Shown here one piece after another: positions 24,042-35,094 of a DNA stretch of 64,000 nt. Under the pieces are notes generated by a model, which worked only from the letters and a program-made list of their open reading frames with translations, searched no databases and was not told where the DNA came from. The stretch is from Holothuria scabra (Eukaryota; Echinodermata; Holothuroidea; Aspidochirotida; Holothuriidae): the NCBI GenBank assembly GCA_037179385.1, contig CM074185.1, positions 9,853,371 to 9,917,370 of the forward strand, given 5' to 3'. How positions within the stretch are numbered: position 1 is the stretch's first letter; each line of letters starts with the position of its first letter. The position numbers and the translations under genes were made by a program.

Positions 24042-25551
24042 AGCGTTTATAACCTTCAACTAAGCGTCTGTTGTTCTATCTGTCATGAGCGAAGGACGTG
24101 TCCCAAGACACTGCCTTGTGATCACATATTTTGTGAAGAATGTCTGGAGGAAGTCATTAAGAACAGAACCCCTACCAATAGCTGTCTGTTCAGTTGTCCG
24201 TTGTGCCGCAAATGTCACCTTATACCACGCGAAGGTGTTCGTGAAGCTTGGAAGACTTCCAGAGCACTGGAAGAGTTACCTGATGGTTTTCGAAGCATGC
24301 ATGCTTCGAATTCCCTTTCCGACTTCTCAACACACGACGCTGTTCCGGAGAAGTCTTTCATAACGAAATCTCCATCACGAAAAGTGTTAATAGGACAAAC
24401 GTATAGTATTAACGTCCAATTGTGCGACAAAGATGTGCATCGAATATCAGCAAAATCAAGCTGATGCGACATCAAGGCATATGTAGATTTGAAACCAGCG
24501 CATTTGGGCAACGAACCGAGAGAACTTGAGCCGACAGTAACAAAACAAGGAAACGTCTTCATCGCGTATAAGACACAGACTTGTGGATTACACGAATTTA
24601 CGATTCTTTTAGACGATACATCAATTAAGGGTTCCCCGTTAGAAATTTCGGTGGTTCCCCGTGGAATATTTGGTTGTGAGGTCAGGGGCCCTTTGGAAGG
24701 TCCACGTGACGTAGTTTTCTACCAAGGTCACTTCCTCGTCGCCGATGTCATAGCCAGAGCCGTTTACTTTGTCGACCAAACTGGACAACAACTTCAGTGC
24801 CTAAAGGTGCCAAAGAAAATGGCAAGAGACTTTTGTCCAATGGCAATAACCACATTTCATGAAAAGGTATTTGTGGTCGACATTAATCACAGTTGCGTTC
24901 ATGTATACGAAGATCTCGATAACGTCCCCAAGCAATTTGGGGATAAGCAGCTTCTAAAACCAACAGGAATAGCAGTCTCTGGTGAGAGAGGTGATATTCT
25001 CATAGTTGACAATGAACGTAAACTAATCGTTGTTTACAGCAAAGATTACCAGTACATCAAGACTATTAACTATCAGGCTAGAAATAGAGAGGATGCACTG
25101 TGTAACCCACAGATGGTGGTGATAAACAAGAGTGGCGATATGCTGTACGTAGCAGATCACGGAGAACGAGGAGTGGAAAATTCAATCAAGGTGATCAATG
25201 TGATTGAAGATAAGCTTGAAAGAAAGATAGGTAGGTGTGAGAGTTGGTAAAATTCAGGCTAGGCCAAACGGCATTAACGTTGATTCAAACGGTAATATCT
25301 ATGTTTCCCTTTGCTTTCAAGAGTTTTTGAAGAAGCTGGGAGATGGCAAACCAGAAAGAACGCCCCGCGTCGATAGTGGAATCAACGTGTACAGTAGCTT
25401 AGGTCAGTTTTGGGGGCACTTTGGTGTCAAACTAGATAGACCAAACGGTTTAGCCATCCTTCCTCCTTCTTCTACATCTGCGTCGATTGCATATGTTGCT
25501 GATGGGTCAAGCAGAGGTCCCAATGGTTCGCTAAAGGGATTTATCATCTGA
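24042..25551 (+). pseudogene. RING-filamin-NHL gene, copy A, broken by a nonsense codon and a frameshift
   Basis: The exon follows a TAATATTTCAG acceptor and starts S-V-Y-N-L-Q, then a C3HC4 RING (CCSIC, PCDHIFCEEC, CPLC). The filamin-like repeat is cut by TGA at 24462-24464, where copy B has GGA. The same frame resumes through the rest of the filamin repeat and most of the NHL propeller. Near 25231 the sequence gains 4 nt relative to copy B (GGTAGG for GC), which shifts the frame; the last NHL part continues at 25237-25551 in the new frame. A product made from it would stop after the RING and part of the filamin repeat. Without the lesions it would match the 33592-35091 copy closely. Confidence 0.85.
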
Positions 25552-25554
25552 AAA

Positions 25555-27975
25555 GTGTTTGGTGAAAGTTACAACAAATTCATATCCGTGAATTTGCCAG
25601 GTTTTCTTCGCCCATCGGCGTTACATTGGTTGAGCTGGGTGCAACGATGTACAGGGCTCTCAAAGGTACAGGGGCCCAACAACCTAGAGATGTTGCTCGC
25701 AAGATCTCACCTGTATATTATACCTCCCTGTGAAAACTTGGTCACTTAGGAAATGGGTTTTGAGTTCTATCGGTTTACCATCCATAGGGTCCGAGAGACT
25801 TGCTAGGATGCTGCTTACCATCTTAATCACAACCACAGCAGCAAATTCTTATTATAACATCGTTAACACCCTAGCAAGGCCATGGAATTCCATGTTAAAC
25901 GTGTAGAGACAAATATATTGATGCAAACTGCTTTCAGAGAGAATTTTTTTTTTAAAGTTGCAAAACTATACTTACGACACGAAGCATTAACTACAGATAC
26001 AAGTGCCTCTTGATGGCAACGCCGGGCTTTCCTTGAGTCGTAGGTTCCTGTGACTTTTATGTCATGCCTATAACGAACATCGTTAGACCTTGAAGATAAC
26101 TGACAAATGAGATCCACTAATTTGTTTTCAGACGGACCTAAAAGAATCTTTTCATTTTCTCCTCCAGCTGCTAAAACTATCTTGTTTCGAACCCTTCTTC
26201 CGAAAAAGAGAAAGCATGGGTACGAAGGTATAAAAAGCTACTTGGAAAAAAATAAATGAGAGCATAAGCTAGGCTTAGGAAACCCTTGGAAGACATAGAC
26301 GTGAAGCTGGATTTTTACTCGAGTGTCATAAGAAAAGCAACAGTATTCCAGATTATTTCATCCAAACATTGTTGCAATATGGTTTCCCTAAGTCAATGTA
26401 TTGAGCTTGAAAGATTGGTTATTCCAGAAAAACACCTTCAGTTTTGAACAAATACATAAGATGTTATGAAATGGTGGACACCTCCTTTGCCTCATATTTC
26501 CCTGGCTATTTTCTTTATAAAGTTTTTTTTCCTTGAAATATGATACTGTTGGAAGTTTTGTAATATCATTTCCTGTTGATCTCAGTAGCATAAGATTACA
26601 CCGTTTGAAGGGTGCAACAAACAATATTGCTTACTATTCCCTGCATTGGCGTCTAAATTGTCAATAAATCAAACGCAATGTAAAATGAATGTGCCGCAAT
26701 GGTATCACAAGTTTACCATAATGCACTATTTGTCTCAGGAAAAATGCATTACTTTGAAAATGAGTCTTCTGATCGAACGCTATGTGTTACTGATATGCAG
26801 TTTTCCTTACCCCCTTTTAGTTAGAAGTTGCATATTTTAAAGTCAACGAATTGTTTGTTTTTCTTATTGAAAAATACTTTTCTGAATCTCGAATGGAAAG
26901 TATTTTGGAGATTTTAAAGAATAGTTCAGAGCCAATTACCTTTGACATCTTAAAAGAGGAAAATTTTCATGATTTATCAATGTTCGGTTATCTAGATGTA
27001 AGCAATCAATGTAGACAATATTCTATATATAATGAACTTGAAGCAAACAGGCGTGATTTCATGGATTCACATTTGTTTTGTTTTATTTATGTAATGTATC
27101 ACAAATTTTACTCAATAAACTCCGATAAATTTATACCATAGGGGCATGCTGAGCAATGAAAATTTTAAAACTTTATCTGCCTCAGGGGCAAGACCCATCC
27201 CTAATAAATTCTAGGTCAAACTAATAGCATGAAAGATGAAGAAAAAACCAAACATTGACCAATGATGTGAATCCGTGACATCAAACCTGCTTACTTCAAG
27301 TTCATCTTTTATAGAAAAAGTGTCAGTTTCAATGGCTAATATCTCGACAACCGAACTTTCCCCAAAAAGCTCATAATATGTTCCTCTTTAATATATCAAA
27401 ACTAAATTTGGCTCCGGACTATTCTTTATACATTACGAGCCCCACTGCAAAATACACCGAGTGTTTGTACATATGTGAATACGTATATGATAACAACTTT
27501 TACTTGGCAACGCAAAGTTTAATGTAATCACAGATACGGTCATGTTTGCATTTTACAACTTTTCGACATTACTAATCTAAAATTCAAAATTAATATTAAC
27601 TTTTTGAGCAGTAGCATTAACTTAACCTCGTTATTCAATTGCTTGGTAGTAGTTAGTTCAACATATCTTAGCCATATCGTTGGAGGTCGTGCCTCACAAT
27701 TATGTGTTGACATATAGAGAACCAGGAAACTTTCTTTACGGCGTATCATGCCTCATGGAGGACGCTTCATGAAGGAAACATACGGATATTTGTTTAAGTG
27801 TTATTGAAACTAGATGACGGACAAGGGTACATGCCAGAAAACTACTACGATGAGATGTTTTGAACGATGTGTACACTTTGCAGTATGTGTAATATTAAAA
27901 TAAAAGATATTGAACAGTTATATACATTGTTTGAATTATGAGTGTGTTTGTGGATATCAAGTTTCTTTCTAATTA
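25555..27975. other. 3' flank of copy A, with a possible antisense exon
   Basis: No firm gene. On the minus strand, about 26191 down to 25977, a frame reading NKIVLAAGGENEKILLGP and then ENKLVDLICQ runs to a GTAAGT donor (complement at 25971-25976). The same frame and donor position are kept in copy B, see 35574-35694. A plus-strand frame at 26851-27141 is not kept in copy B and is probably chance. Confidence 0.4.
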
Positions 27976-27981
27976 CTTTAA

Positions 27982-28278
27982 AGGGCCAAACCTCTCACCC
28001 CAAACTGCAATTTTGGAACCCGGGTACCGAAATTCTCAATTGGCTCAGCTCTTTGATTGACAGCTAATTCAAACAATGCAGAGTACTAAAGCTTATATTA
28101 CACAACATGAATGGTACTGAGAGTGTTTTTATTATGTAAATTGAGTTTGTCTATACTCACCTAGAAGCAATAAAGTGAGATTGTATCTGGATGAGGATGA
28201 ATTTCAGACAATTGTGGGAGGGGCTTAAGTAAGAAGCTTAGGAGAATTGGTACTGTTTGGGGTGAGAGAACTGGTCCT
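27982..28278. mobile_element. TTAA-type MITE, 297 bp, with empty site in copy B
   Basis: The ends AGGGCCAAACCTCTCACCCC and, inverted, AGGACCAGTTCTCTCACCCC form imperfect terminal repeats. TTAA flanks both ends (27978-27981 and 28279-28282). Copy B reads ACTACTTAAGGTTAAAC at the matching place (about 37740), with one TTAA and no element, so insertion postdates the duplication. TTAA target use suggests a piggyBac-type source. Non-coding. Related fragments lie at 9093-9710. Confidence 0.85.
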
Positions 28279-28792
28279 TTAAGTTAAACTCATGAACATA
28301 TCGTCTTGTACATTCGATTTGTTTGTAATTTTGTGTTTGACATGGCTATAGTACAATGAGAAATGTTTCAAAACCCTGTTTCAAAATATGGAAGGAATTT
28401 AAACACTGTTCTATATTATGTATCTTTCATGAAGAATTTGCAGGCGGGGTGATGTCAAGATGAAAACTCTGCCCAGCCTATCGTACATCGCATTCTCATC
28501 TACGGTAACGGCAAATAGACTTCGCAAGTCGATTTAGAGAACAAATTGAATACCGTCAACGTGAGATGCTTTCGCTAGAGAATAAACATAACCTGGGAGG
28601 GTTTGAAGGGGTAAAGAAAGACAGACAGTGTCGCTTATATGTAGTAAATTTTTCAGCAATCATAAGAACGTTTCAGAAACGTCACTGGTTTTGTTTAAAA
28701 ATTTCACCGAAATATGTTTTAGGAGCCCTATTTTGTGGGCTTTTGATACGTTTTTCAAACATGTTTTTTCTTACAAAAGGTCTTAAGCCTGC

Positions 28793-29541
28793 CGCAAACT
28801 ATACGACTTTGCACATCGCAGCTCAACTTAACCGTCGTGACCTAGTTTTGAATCGTTGTAACGAATTTTAGTCGCACGACTGGGCCACGCACACTATACG
28901 ACTGTCTATCGCACATTATCGGTCGAACGATTAGGGAATGCACACCCACGATTGGCACGTGCACACTACTGCTATAAATATTACGGAACAACAGCACAGA
29001 ACAGCATACAGTTTGCATCTATACTTTCAGTGTGTAGCTAGCGTGCTAGGCCTATGCAAGTTTACAGCTCACCAGTGACGTCGACTGTCTAAGCAATCTC
29101 TTCAACGGTTTTTTCAACGGTTTTTCCAAGCATTCCTAAAGGAATAGCTTTTGCTTCCACAGTTATAAAGTACGGGTCGTTGCTCCCACATTTCTACGAG
29201 TTTGTCTTACCTCTACTCGCCGTAGGCTATACTCGGTCCTTATATATCCATCTTTTCAGCTGAATATTTACACAATGTTACTTAAAAGAGTGTGACCCGG
29301 AACAAGCATTATACAACTTTTACCGTATTTATATCACGTGCATATAAATCAGTAATTTTGATTGGTCAGATTTTTAGTCACTTGCGAATGTGGCCCTACA
29401 GAGTCTAGAAGAACCAACATGTTCGTTCTTCCGGACTGAAGACGATGCGACTTAAAACTGGTCCTAAAACTGCCAGTCGCAGTCCAGTCGTAAACTCACG
29501 CACACTACACAACTGTTGGATATCTGACGATCGAGTTGAGT
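28793..29541. other. Spacer between the two duplication copies
   Basis: This DNA is not part of either duplicated block. It carries two same-sense repeats, CACGCACACTATACGACTGT near 28890 and CACGCACACTACACAACTGT near 29498, and several GTCGYACGACT-like blocks. It may be a degenerate DNA transposon between the copies. No gene seen. Confidence 0.45.
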
Positions 29542-30476
29542 TGCATTTTACTAATGCTTTGTTTAAACAAATAACTATAGTATTCCAAATTTAGCTTTGA
29601 AAATTTGCTACCGGTTATTAAATTTGTAAACACAGCCTTAGCCTTATTTTGTAAATCTTTCGTAAGTTTGGACAGGAAATTTCACGAATACTTCTTAGTA
29701 TATCTTACATGGTTAAAAGTACGTGGTTATTGGAAGACGCATGGCGACTGTGGGCCACAGGGCTTCACCAATGTACCGACCTTTGATTTTCTGTTTTATG
29801 ACAGTTCAGGGCCGGATTCAAAGTGCCCCTGTTTTTTGCAGAGCAGTTTATTCTTGTAATGGAAAAAAAAAATAAATTTAAATGATGCTAATTCTTGCAC
29901 CAGATTGCAACTGAGGATACTTAAATATTAAAAAGTTTCTCAAAGGAGATTACTCCCCGGCCGGCGTTTAGACCCTGCTCCCTTCAATAAATAATCCTTG
30001 CTACGCGAGTGGGGCATGGCCATCTGTTGGGGAAGGTTGTCCCCCTTCTCATAGAAGATCCAATTTCGGATCGGAGGCTCCATCCATACGATAAAATATG
30101 TAAGCCGGATAAATTTTTGTCTCCCCAAGACCTTATTGATACCGTTCACCAAAAGACCGTATTTGTGCACGGAAAAACTTTGTAAATTATATTTTTTTTT
30201 TATAAAAACCCATCTTTGCAACCTTTTTCGGGAAATATTCCAATAACGTCCCAGGATTTTAATCTGGAAAATGAAACCCGTAAAACCTGCTTGATTTTTC
30301 TCACGAGAAGGTAAGATTCTCCTTTTAAAGCCCCATACTGTGTCATAAAATTACAATTTTCCTTCTAATCAATAAAAGTTCAGATTTCCAAATATTTGTC
30401 CCACTTTATTAATCGAAATCAAATAAAAAAGGTTTGACTTCATCAGTCGATTAGAATATGAGTCGTAACACCCCAT

Positions 30477-30770
30477 ATAACTGACTGACTGACTGACTGA
30501 CTGACTGACTACGGTAACTAGTTACTAGTAACTAGTTAACTAACGCACAAACTAACTATGGTAACTAACTAACTAACTACGGTAACTGACTGACTGACTA
30601 ACAAACTAACTATTAACTAACTTTCTAACTCTCTTACTCTCTCATTCACTCACTCACGTGCTCACTCACTCACTCACGCACTCATGATCATTAACTAACT
30701 GACTAGCATGCGGTGAATTACTAACTTTCTAAGTAACTTAATAAATTTCTCACTAAGTGACTGACTGACT
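30477..30770. repeat. GACT/AACT tetranucleotide array, copy B
   Basis: A short pure (GACT)n run at 30477-30510 is followed by looser AACTAACT, ACTCACTC and GACTGACT blocks. It is the counterpart of 19908-20300. Confidence 0.9.
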
Positions 30771-31680
30771 GACCGAAGGAACGACCTACTAATCAACTTA
30801 GTAATGACAAGGCCTCATAATCCACCTGAGTTGTCGTCTTGACCAATACATCGAGGTCTTTTAATTTTGAACTGAAAATGTCCCCTGGAATGTGACCCAA
30901 ATGCTGGAGACACTGCCTAAGGTAAATTTTGGATTGGTAACATAAAATAATAAACGGTAGTTGAAATTGTCGACATAACTAGACAGTATATCCTGTTGGA
31001 ATAGGACTCCATCTCATTCTCCCATCAAAAGACGTCTCTATTTAATCAGCATTCACATATTACATTATTCAAGATAAATGTGAAGGAAGTTGTGCTTATC
31101 ATTTTACTTGACAGTTAGTTAGTTACAGTTAAGAATTTGTACCACTCAAATACCATTTTTGTTCTAATTTAAGATGTCATTTAATGTTTGTAGCTATCCA
31201 ATGGGTTACGAAAAACAACCATAACACAATCCAGAAAAAATTGACATCATTATTGATTGTATTTTGGAATATTGAGCGAATCCCTAGCCCATAGCTCATT
31301 TTTTGGTTTATCTGTCACGAGTTTCGTTCATTTCAGCAAATATCACTGAAACATTATTCAAACTATGTTTCATGTTGTCGTGCGACTATAGCTGCTGAAC
31401 TTAGATTTTCCGAGGAAACCTTACACAATTACTTCAGATCCTTGCCATGTAGACAAACTAATGGCACAGTTTTCATAAGCTTATCCAAGTATTTAAGCAT
31501 TCCTAGTCCATAAATTATAATAGCAATATTATACAAGTACAAAGCACATGACGCCTTTCAAGGCACTGGGTTCTGGTACGTACCAGGTTGTCTGGAGGAT
31601 GATGCAAAACATTGGAGCAATTTATTGAAACAAAAGAATTTGCCTGAAACAAGCAAATTAAAGGTATACTTTGAACATAC

Positions 31681-31689
31681 CTGTGCCAT
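31681..31689 (-). other. Putative minus-strand first exon (Met-Ala-Gln), copy B
   Basis: ATG GCA CAG followed by GTATGT on the minus strand, the counterpart of 21201-21209. No minus-strand RING-filamin-NHL exon lies downstream of it within the window before the next gene, so if it was once a start exon it is now orphaned. It is 701 bp from the plus-strand first exon at 32391. Confidence 0.3.
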
Positions 31690-32390
31690 CGTGTAAAATT
31701 GTGAGTGCAGTTCCACACTCCGGCTCAACTTTTCTCTCATCTATATCCGATATTGATGCACTCTTTCATGTATTCAGTCACACAAGGGATCATGTGAACG
31801 ACTGTTCTTAAGCCAGACCTGAATGACCTTATATTAAAAACGAAGAAAAGAGCTTTCATCTGAAAAGGGGCGGGCAGGACGTATTTTTAAATCTTTCCAG
31901 TTGCCAAACTGTCAAACGGCGTGGGTGTCCATTACTTAGCTTCCTCAAATTCTAGAGGGTAGTCTTAGAGCGACATTGACATTAATTTCTTGACTTTAAC
32001 TGTTCGAGAAGTCTTTTTTCCAGCAAACTCAATTCAATTTTCTAGATTATGCAAATAGTGCATTCAATACATGTTTATCATACCAACCGCTATGGAAAAG
32101 GTGGGATTTCTTTACAACCTATTGTAAGTTACTTACCTCTTTTCAAGAAAGGGTCTCATTCCAAATAAAAGACTATGTGGGTGATATTCTAATATTAGGT
32201 TTGGAATTTCCAGTCTAAGGCAGCGGTTATGCACTATGAATTTAATATGCACCATTATCACTTAGTCATTGCCGCAGCCGGACAAGCATTCAAAGATATC
32301 AGCTACAGATAAGAAAAGTGGCCTGAGTAAATCTCTTAAAACTGAAATAGATAATTTTGGATTTTAATGGCTATCGACTAAAGGTAAAAG

Positions 32391-32411
32391 ATGGCAATTT
32401 CGAGGTCGAAG
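32391..32411 (+). CDS. Probable first coding exon of the copy-B RING-filamin-NHL gene
   Basis: ATG with codons for MAISRSK ends at a GTGAGT donor. Phase-0 splicing to AGC at 33592 gives MAISRSK-SIDNLQ and the RING. The matching exon in copy A is at 21854-21874. Confidence 0.6.
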
Positions 32412-33591
32412 GTGAGTCAAATCCTCTTTAGTTATACTATTACCTGTAAAAGGTTTAGTCCCCTATTTTACTGAAGATAGCAAATGTATAAACGATTTTG
32501 CTGAAAACTTCCATAGTATTAAAATTTCAATGTGAATTGTTAATATTTTCCGATGCATTACAGTAAGCAATTGTGTTTAATTGACAAAAAAATTAAAGGC
32601 GTACACACTAATGGCCAATGGACAAATTTAGACAATCCCCATATTCTACATACACTTAAATGTTTTGTAAGGGAGCAATGCGTAATTTAAAATTTCGGTA
32701 CCAGACACCTTTTCAAAGTATGCACAACTTAAAAAGACGGAGCCGGTAAACATACACATTTAATTTATTTTTAAAATTTTTTAACATGATGAAAATTTCC
32801 TTCTTACGTTTTGAAACAATCTGTTTTCCTGCCTGATTACATCTTATCGCGTCAGGGAGGAAATGAAACACACGGATACACACTTAGTATGATGTAGACA
32901 GGTTTGACATCTGGTTAATTGTTTGACCGTACTAGATGAAGCAACATACACAAAAAGTGAAGTAAAATTTGGGATTAGGTAAAAGACAAGTCAAGTATGA
33001 GATATGATTTCCACGCAGAGTGAAAACTATGGAAGCATAGATCACTCGAGAACACAGATCATGTTAACACACTGAGATACCAGTTACACCTCACACCGCA
33101 TTTTATATACTTGGGTGTCTATTTTGCATTCGTAGGAAGCAACGTCACGGTTTGAACCTTCTTATTATCCTTTGGATGTGAAACATATAGCCAATTAAAG
33201 CATTAATAAGCATTTTCATGCGGTAATATGTTCCGACACTCTCGTTATTGATGTAAAGTCAATATCCCTTAGTTTAAGTTAGACTAGAGTTGCCAACCAC
33301 GTATTCATAGAAACAAGGGGCACATCAGAGGATAGAGCCCAGGCCCGCCAGAGTCTGATAAAGTGATATTTTTGTTCCTTTCCTTAGGTTCCTTTAGTAC
33401 AGACTAAGAGACGTTTGCATGAGGCTCTATTGTAACGACCATTTTATCATGGCTGGGATGTTGATGTCAACGCACAGCTGCAGGTAGTCGGTACTACTAT
33501 ATAAGTCGTCGCAGTTTGTTGTTAGGTATTTCTCATCGTTCTTATTGTCATGAAGGATATAATAATTGCCACTTTGATTTTAATATTTCAG

Positions 33592-35091
33592 AGCATTGAT
33601 AACCTTCAACTGAGCGTCTGTTGTTCTATCTGTCATGAGCCATGGACGCGTCCAAAGACACTGCCTTGTGATCACATATTTTGTGAAGAATGTCTGGAGG
33701 AAGTCATTAAAAACAGAACCCCTACCAATATCTACCTTTTCAGGTGTCCGTTGTGCCGCAAATGTCACCTTATACCACGCGAAGGTGTTCGTGAAGCTTG
33801 GAAGACTTCCAGAGCACTGGAAGAGTTAGCTGATGGTTTTCGAACCATGCAATCTTCGAAATCCCTTTCCGACTTATCAACACCCGACGCTGTCCCGGAA
33901 AAGTCTTTCATAAGGAAATCTTCATCACGAAAAGTGTTAATAGGCCAAACGTATAGTATGAACGTCCAATTGTGCGACAAAGATGGCCACCGGATATCAG
34001 CAAAATCAAGCGGATGCGACATCAAGGCATATGTAGATTTGAAACCAGCACATTGGGGCAACGAACGGAGAGAACTTGAGCCGACAGTAACAAAACAAGG
34101 AAACGTCTTCATCGCGTATAAGACACAGACTTACACGAATTTGCCATTCTGTTAGACGATAAATCAGTTAAGGGTTCCCCGTTAGAAATTTCTGTGGTTC
34201 CCCGTGGAATATTTGGTTGTGAGGTCAGAGGCCCTTTACAAGGTCCCCGTGACGTAGTTTTCTACCAAGGTCACTTCCTCGTCGCCGATGTCATAGCCAG
34301 AGCCGTTTACTTTGTCGACCAAACTGGACAACAACTTCAGTGTCTAAAGGTACCAAAGAAAATGGAACGGGACTTTTTTTCCAATGGCAGTAACCACATT
34401 TCATGAAAAGGTATTTGTGGTCGACAGTAATCACAGTTGCGTTCATGTATACGAAGATCTCGACAACGTCCCAAAGCAATTTGGGGATCAGCAGCTACAA
34501 AAGCCAACAGGAATAGCAGTCTCTGGTGAGAGAGGTGATATTTTTATAGTCGACAATGAACGTAAACTAATCGTTGTTTACAACCAAGATTACCAGTATA
34601 TCAAGACTATTAACTATCAGACTAGGAATAGAGAAGATGCACTGTGTAACCCACAGATGGTGGTGATGAACAGGAGTGGCGATCTGCTTTATGTAGCAGA
34701 TCACGGAGAACGAGGGATGGAAAATTCAATCAAGGTGATCAATGTGACTGAAGATAAGCTTGAAAGAAAGATAGCTGTGAGAGTTGGTAAGCATCAGGCT
34801 AGGCCAAACGGCATTAACGTTGATTCAAACGGTAATATCTATGTTTCCGTTTCCTTTCAAGACTTTTTGAAGAAGCTGGGAGATGGCAAACCAGAAAGAC
34901 CACCCCGCATCGCTGGTGGAATCAATGTTTATACTAGCTTAGGTCAGTTTTTGGGACACTTTGGTGTCGAGCAAGAGAGACCAAACGGCTTAGCTATCCT
35001 TCCTCCTTCTTCTACATCTGCGTCGATTGCATATGTTGCTGATGGGCCGAGCAGAGGTCCCAAGGGTTCGCTAAAGGGATTTATCATCTGA
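33592..35091 (+). pseudogene. RING-filamin-NHL gene, copy B, with two opposing frameshifts
   Basis: The exon starts after TAATATTTCAG with S-I-D-N-L-Q and a complete C3HC4 RING (CCSIC, PCDHIFCEEC, CPLC). The position of copy A's stop is GGA here. Near 34133 a 7-nt deletion relative to copy A (TGTGGAT missing) shifts the frame and leads to TAG at 34153-34155. Near 34375 a run of seven T has one extra base, which restores the original frame. The stretch between, about 240 bp covering the end of the filamin repeat and the first NHL blade, is out of frame. The NHL region from 34384 to TGA at 35091 is otherwise open. Confidence 0.85.
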
Positions 35092-35094
35092 AAA

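Larger units (their letters stand above)
18212..28792. repeat. Segmental duplication, copy A
   Basis: This block aligns in the same order with 29542-38313. Shared landmarks are TTTTACTAATGCTTTGTTT at the left edge, the GACT tetranucleotide array, a minus-strand ATGGCRCAR splice-donor motif, a plus-strand first exon, the RING-filamin-NHL exon, and ACCTGGGAGG with GACAGACAGTGTCGC near the right edge. Copy A is longer mainly because it gained a 1.1-kb element (21922-23026) and a 297-bp MITE (27982-28278), for both of which copy B shows the empty site. Confidence 0.9.
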
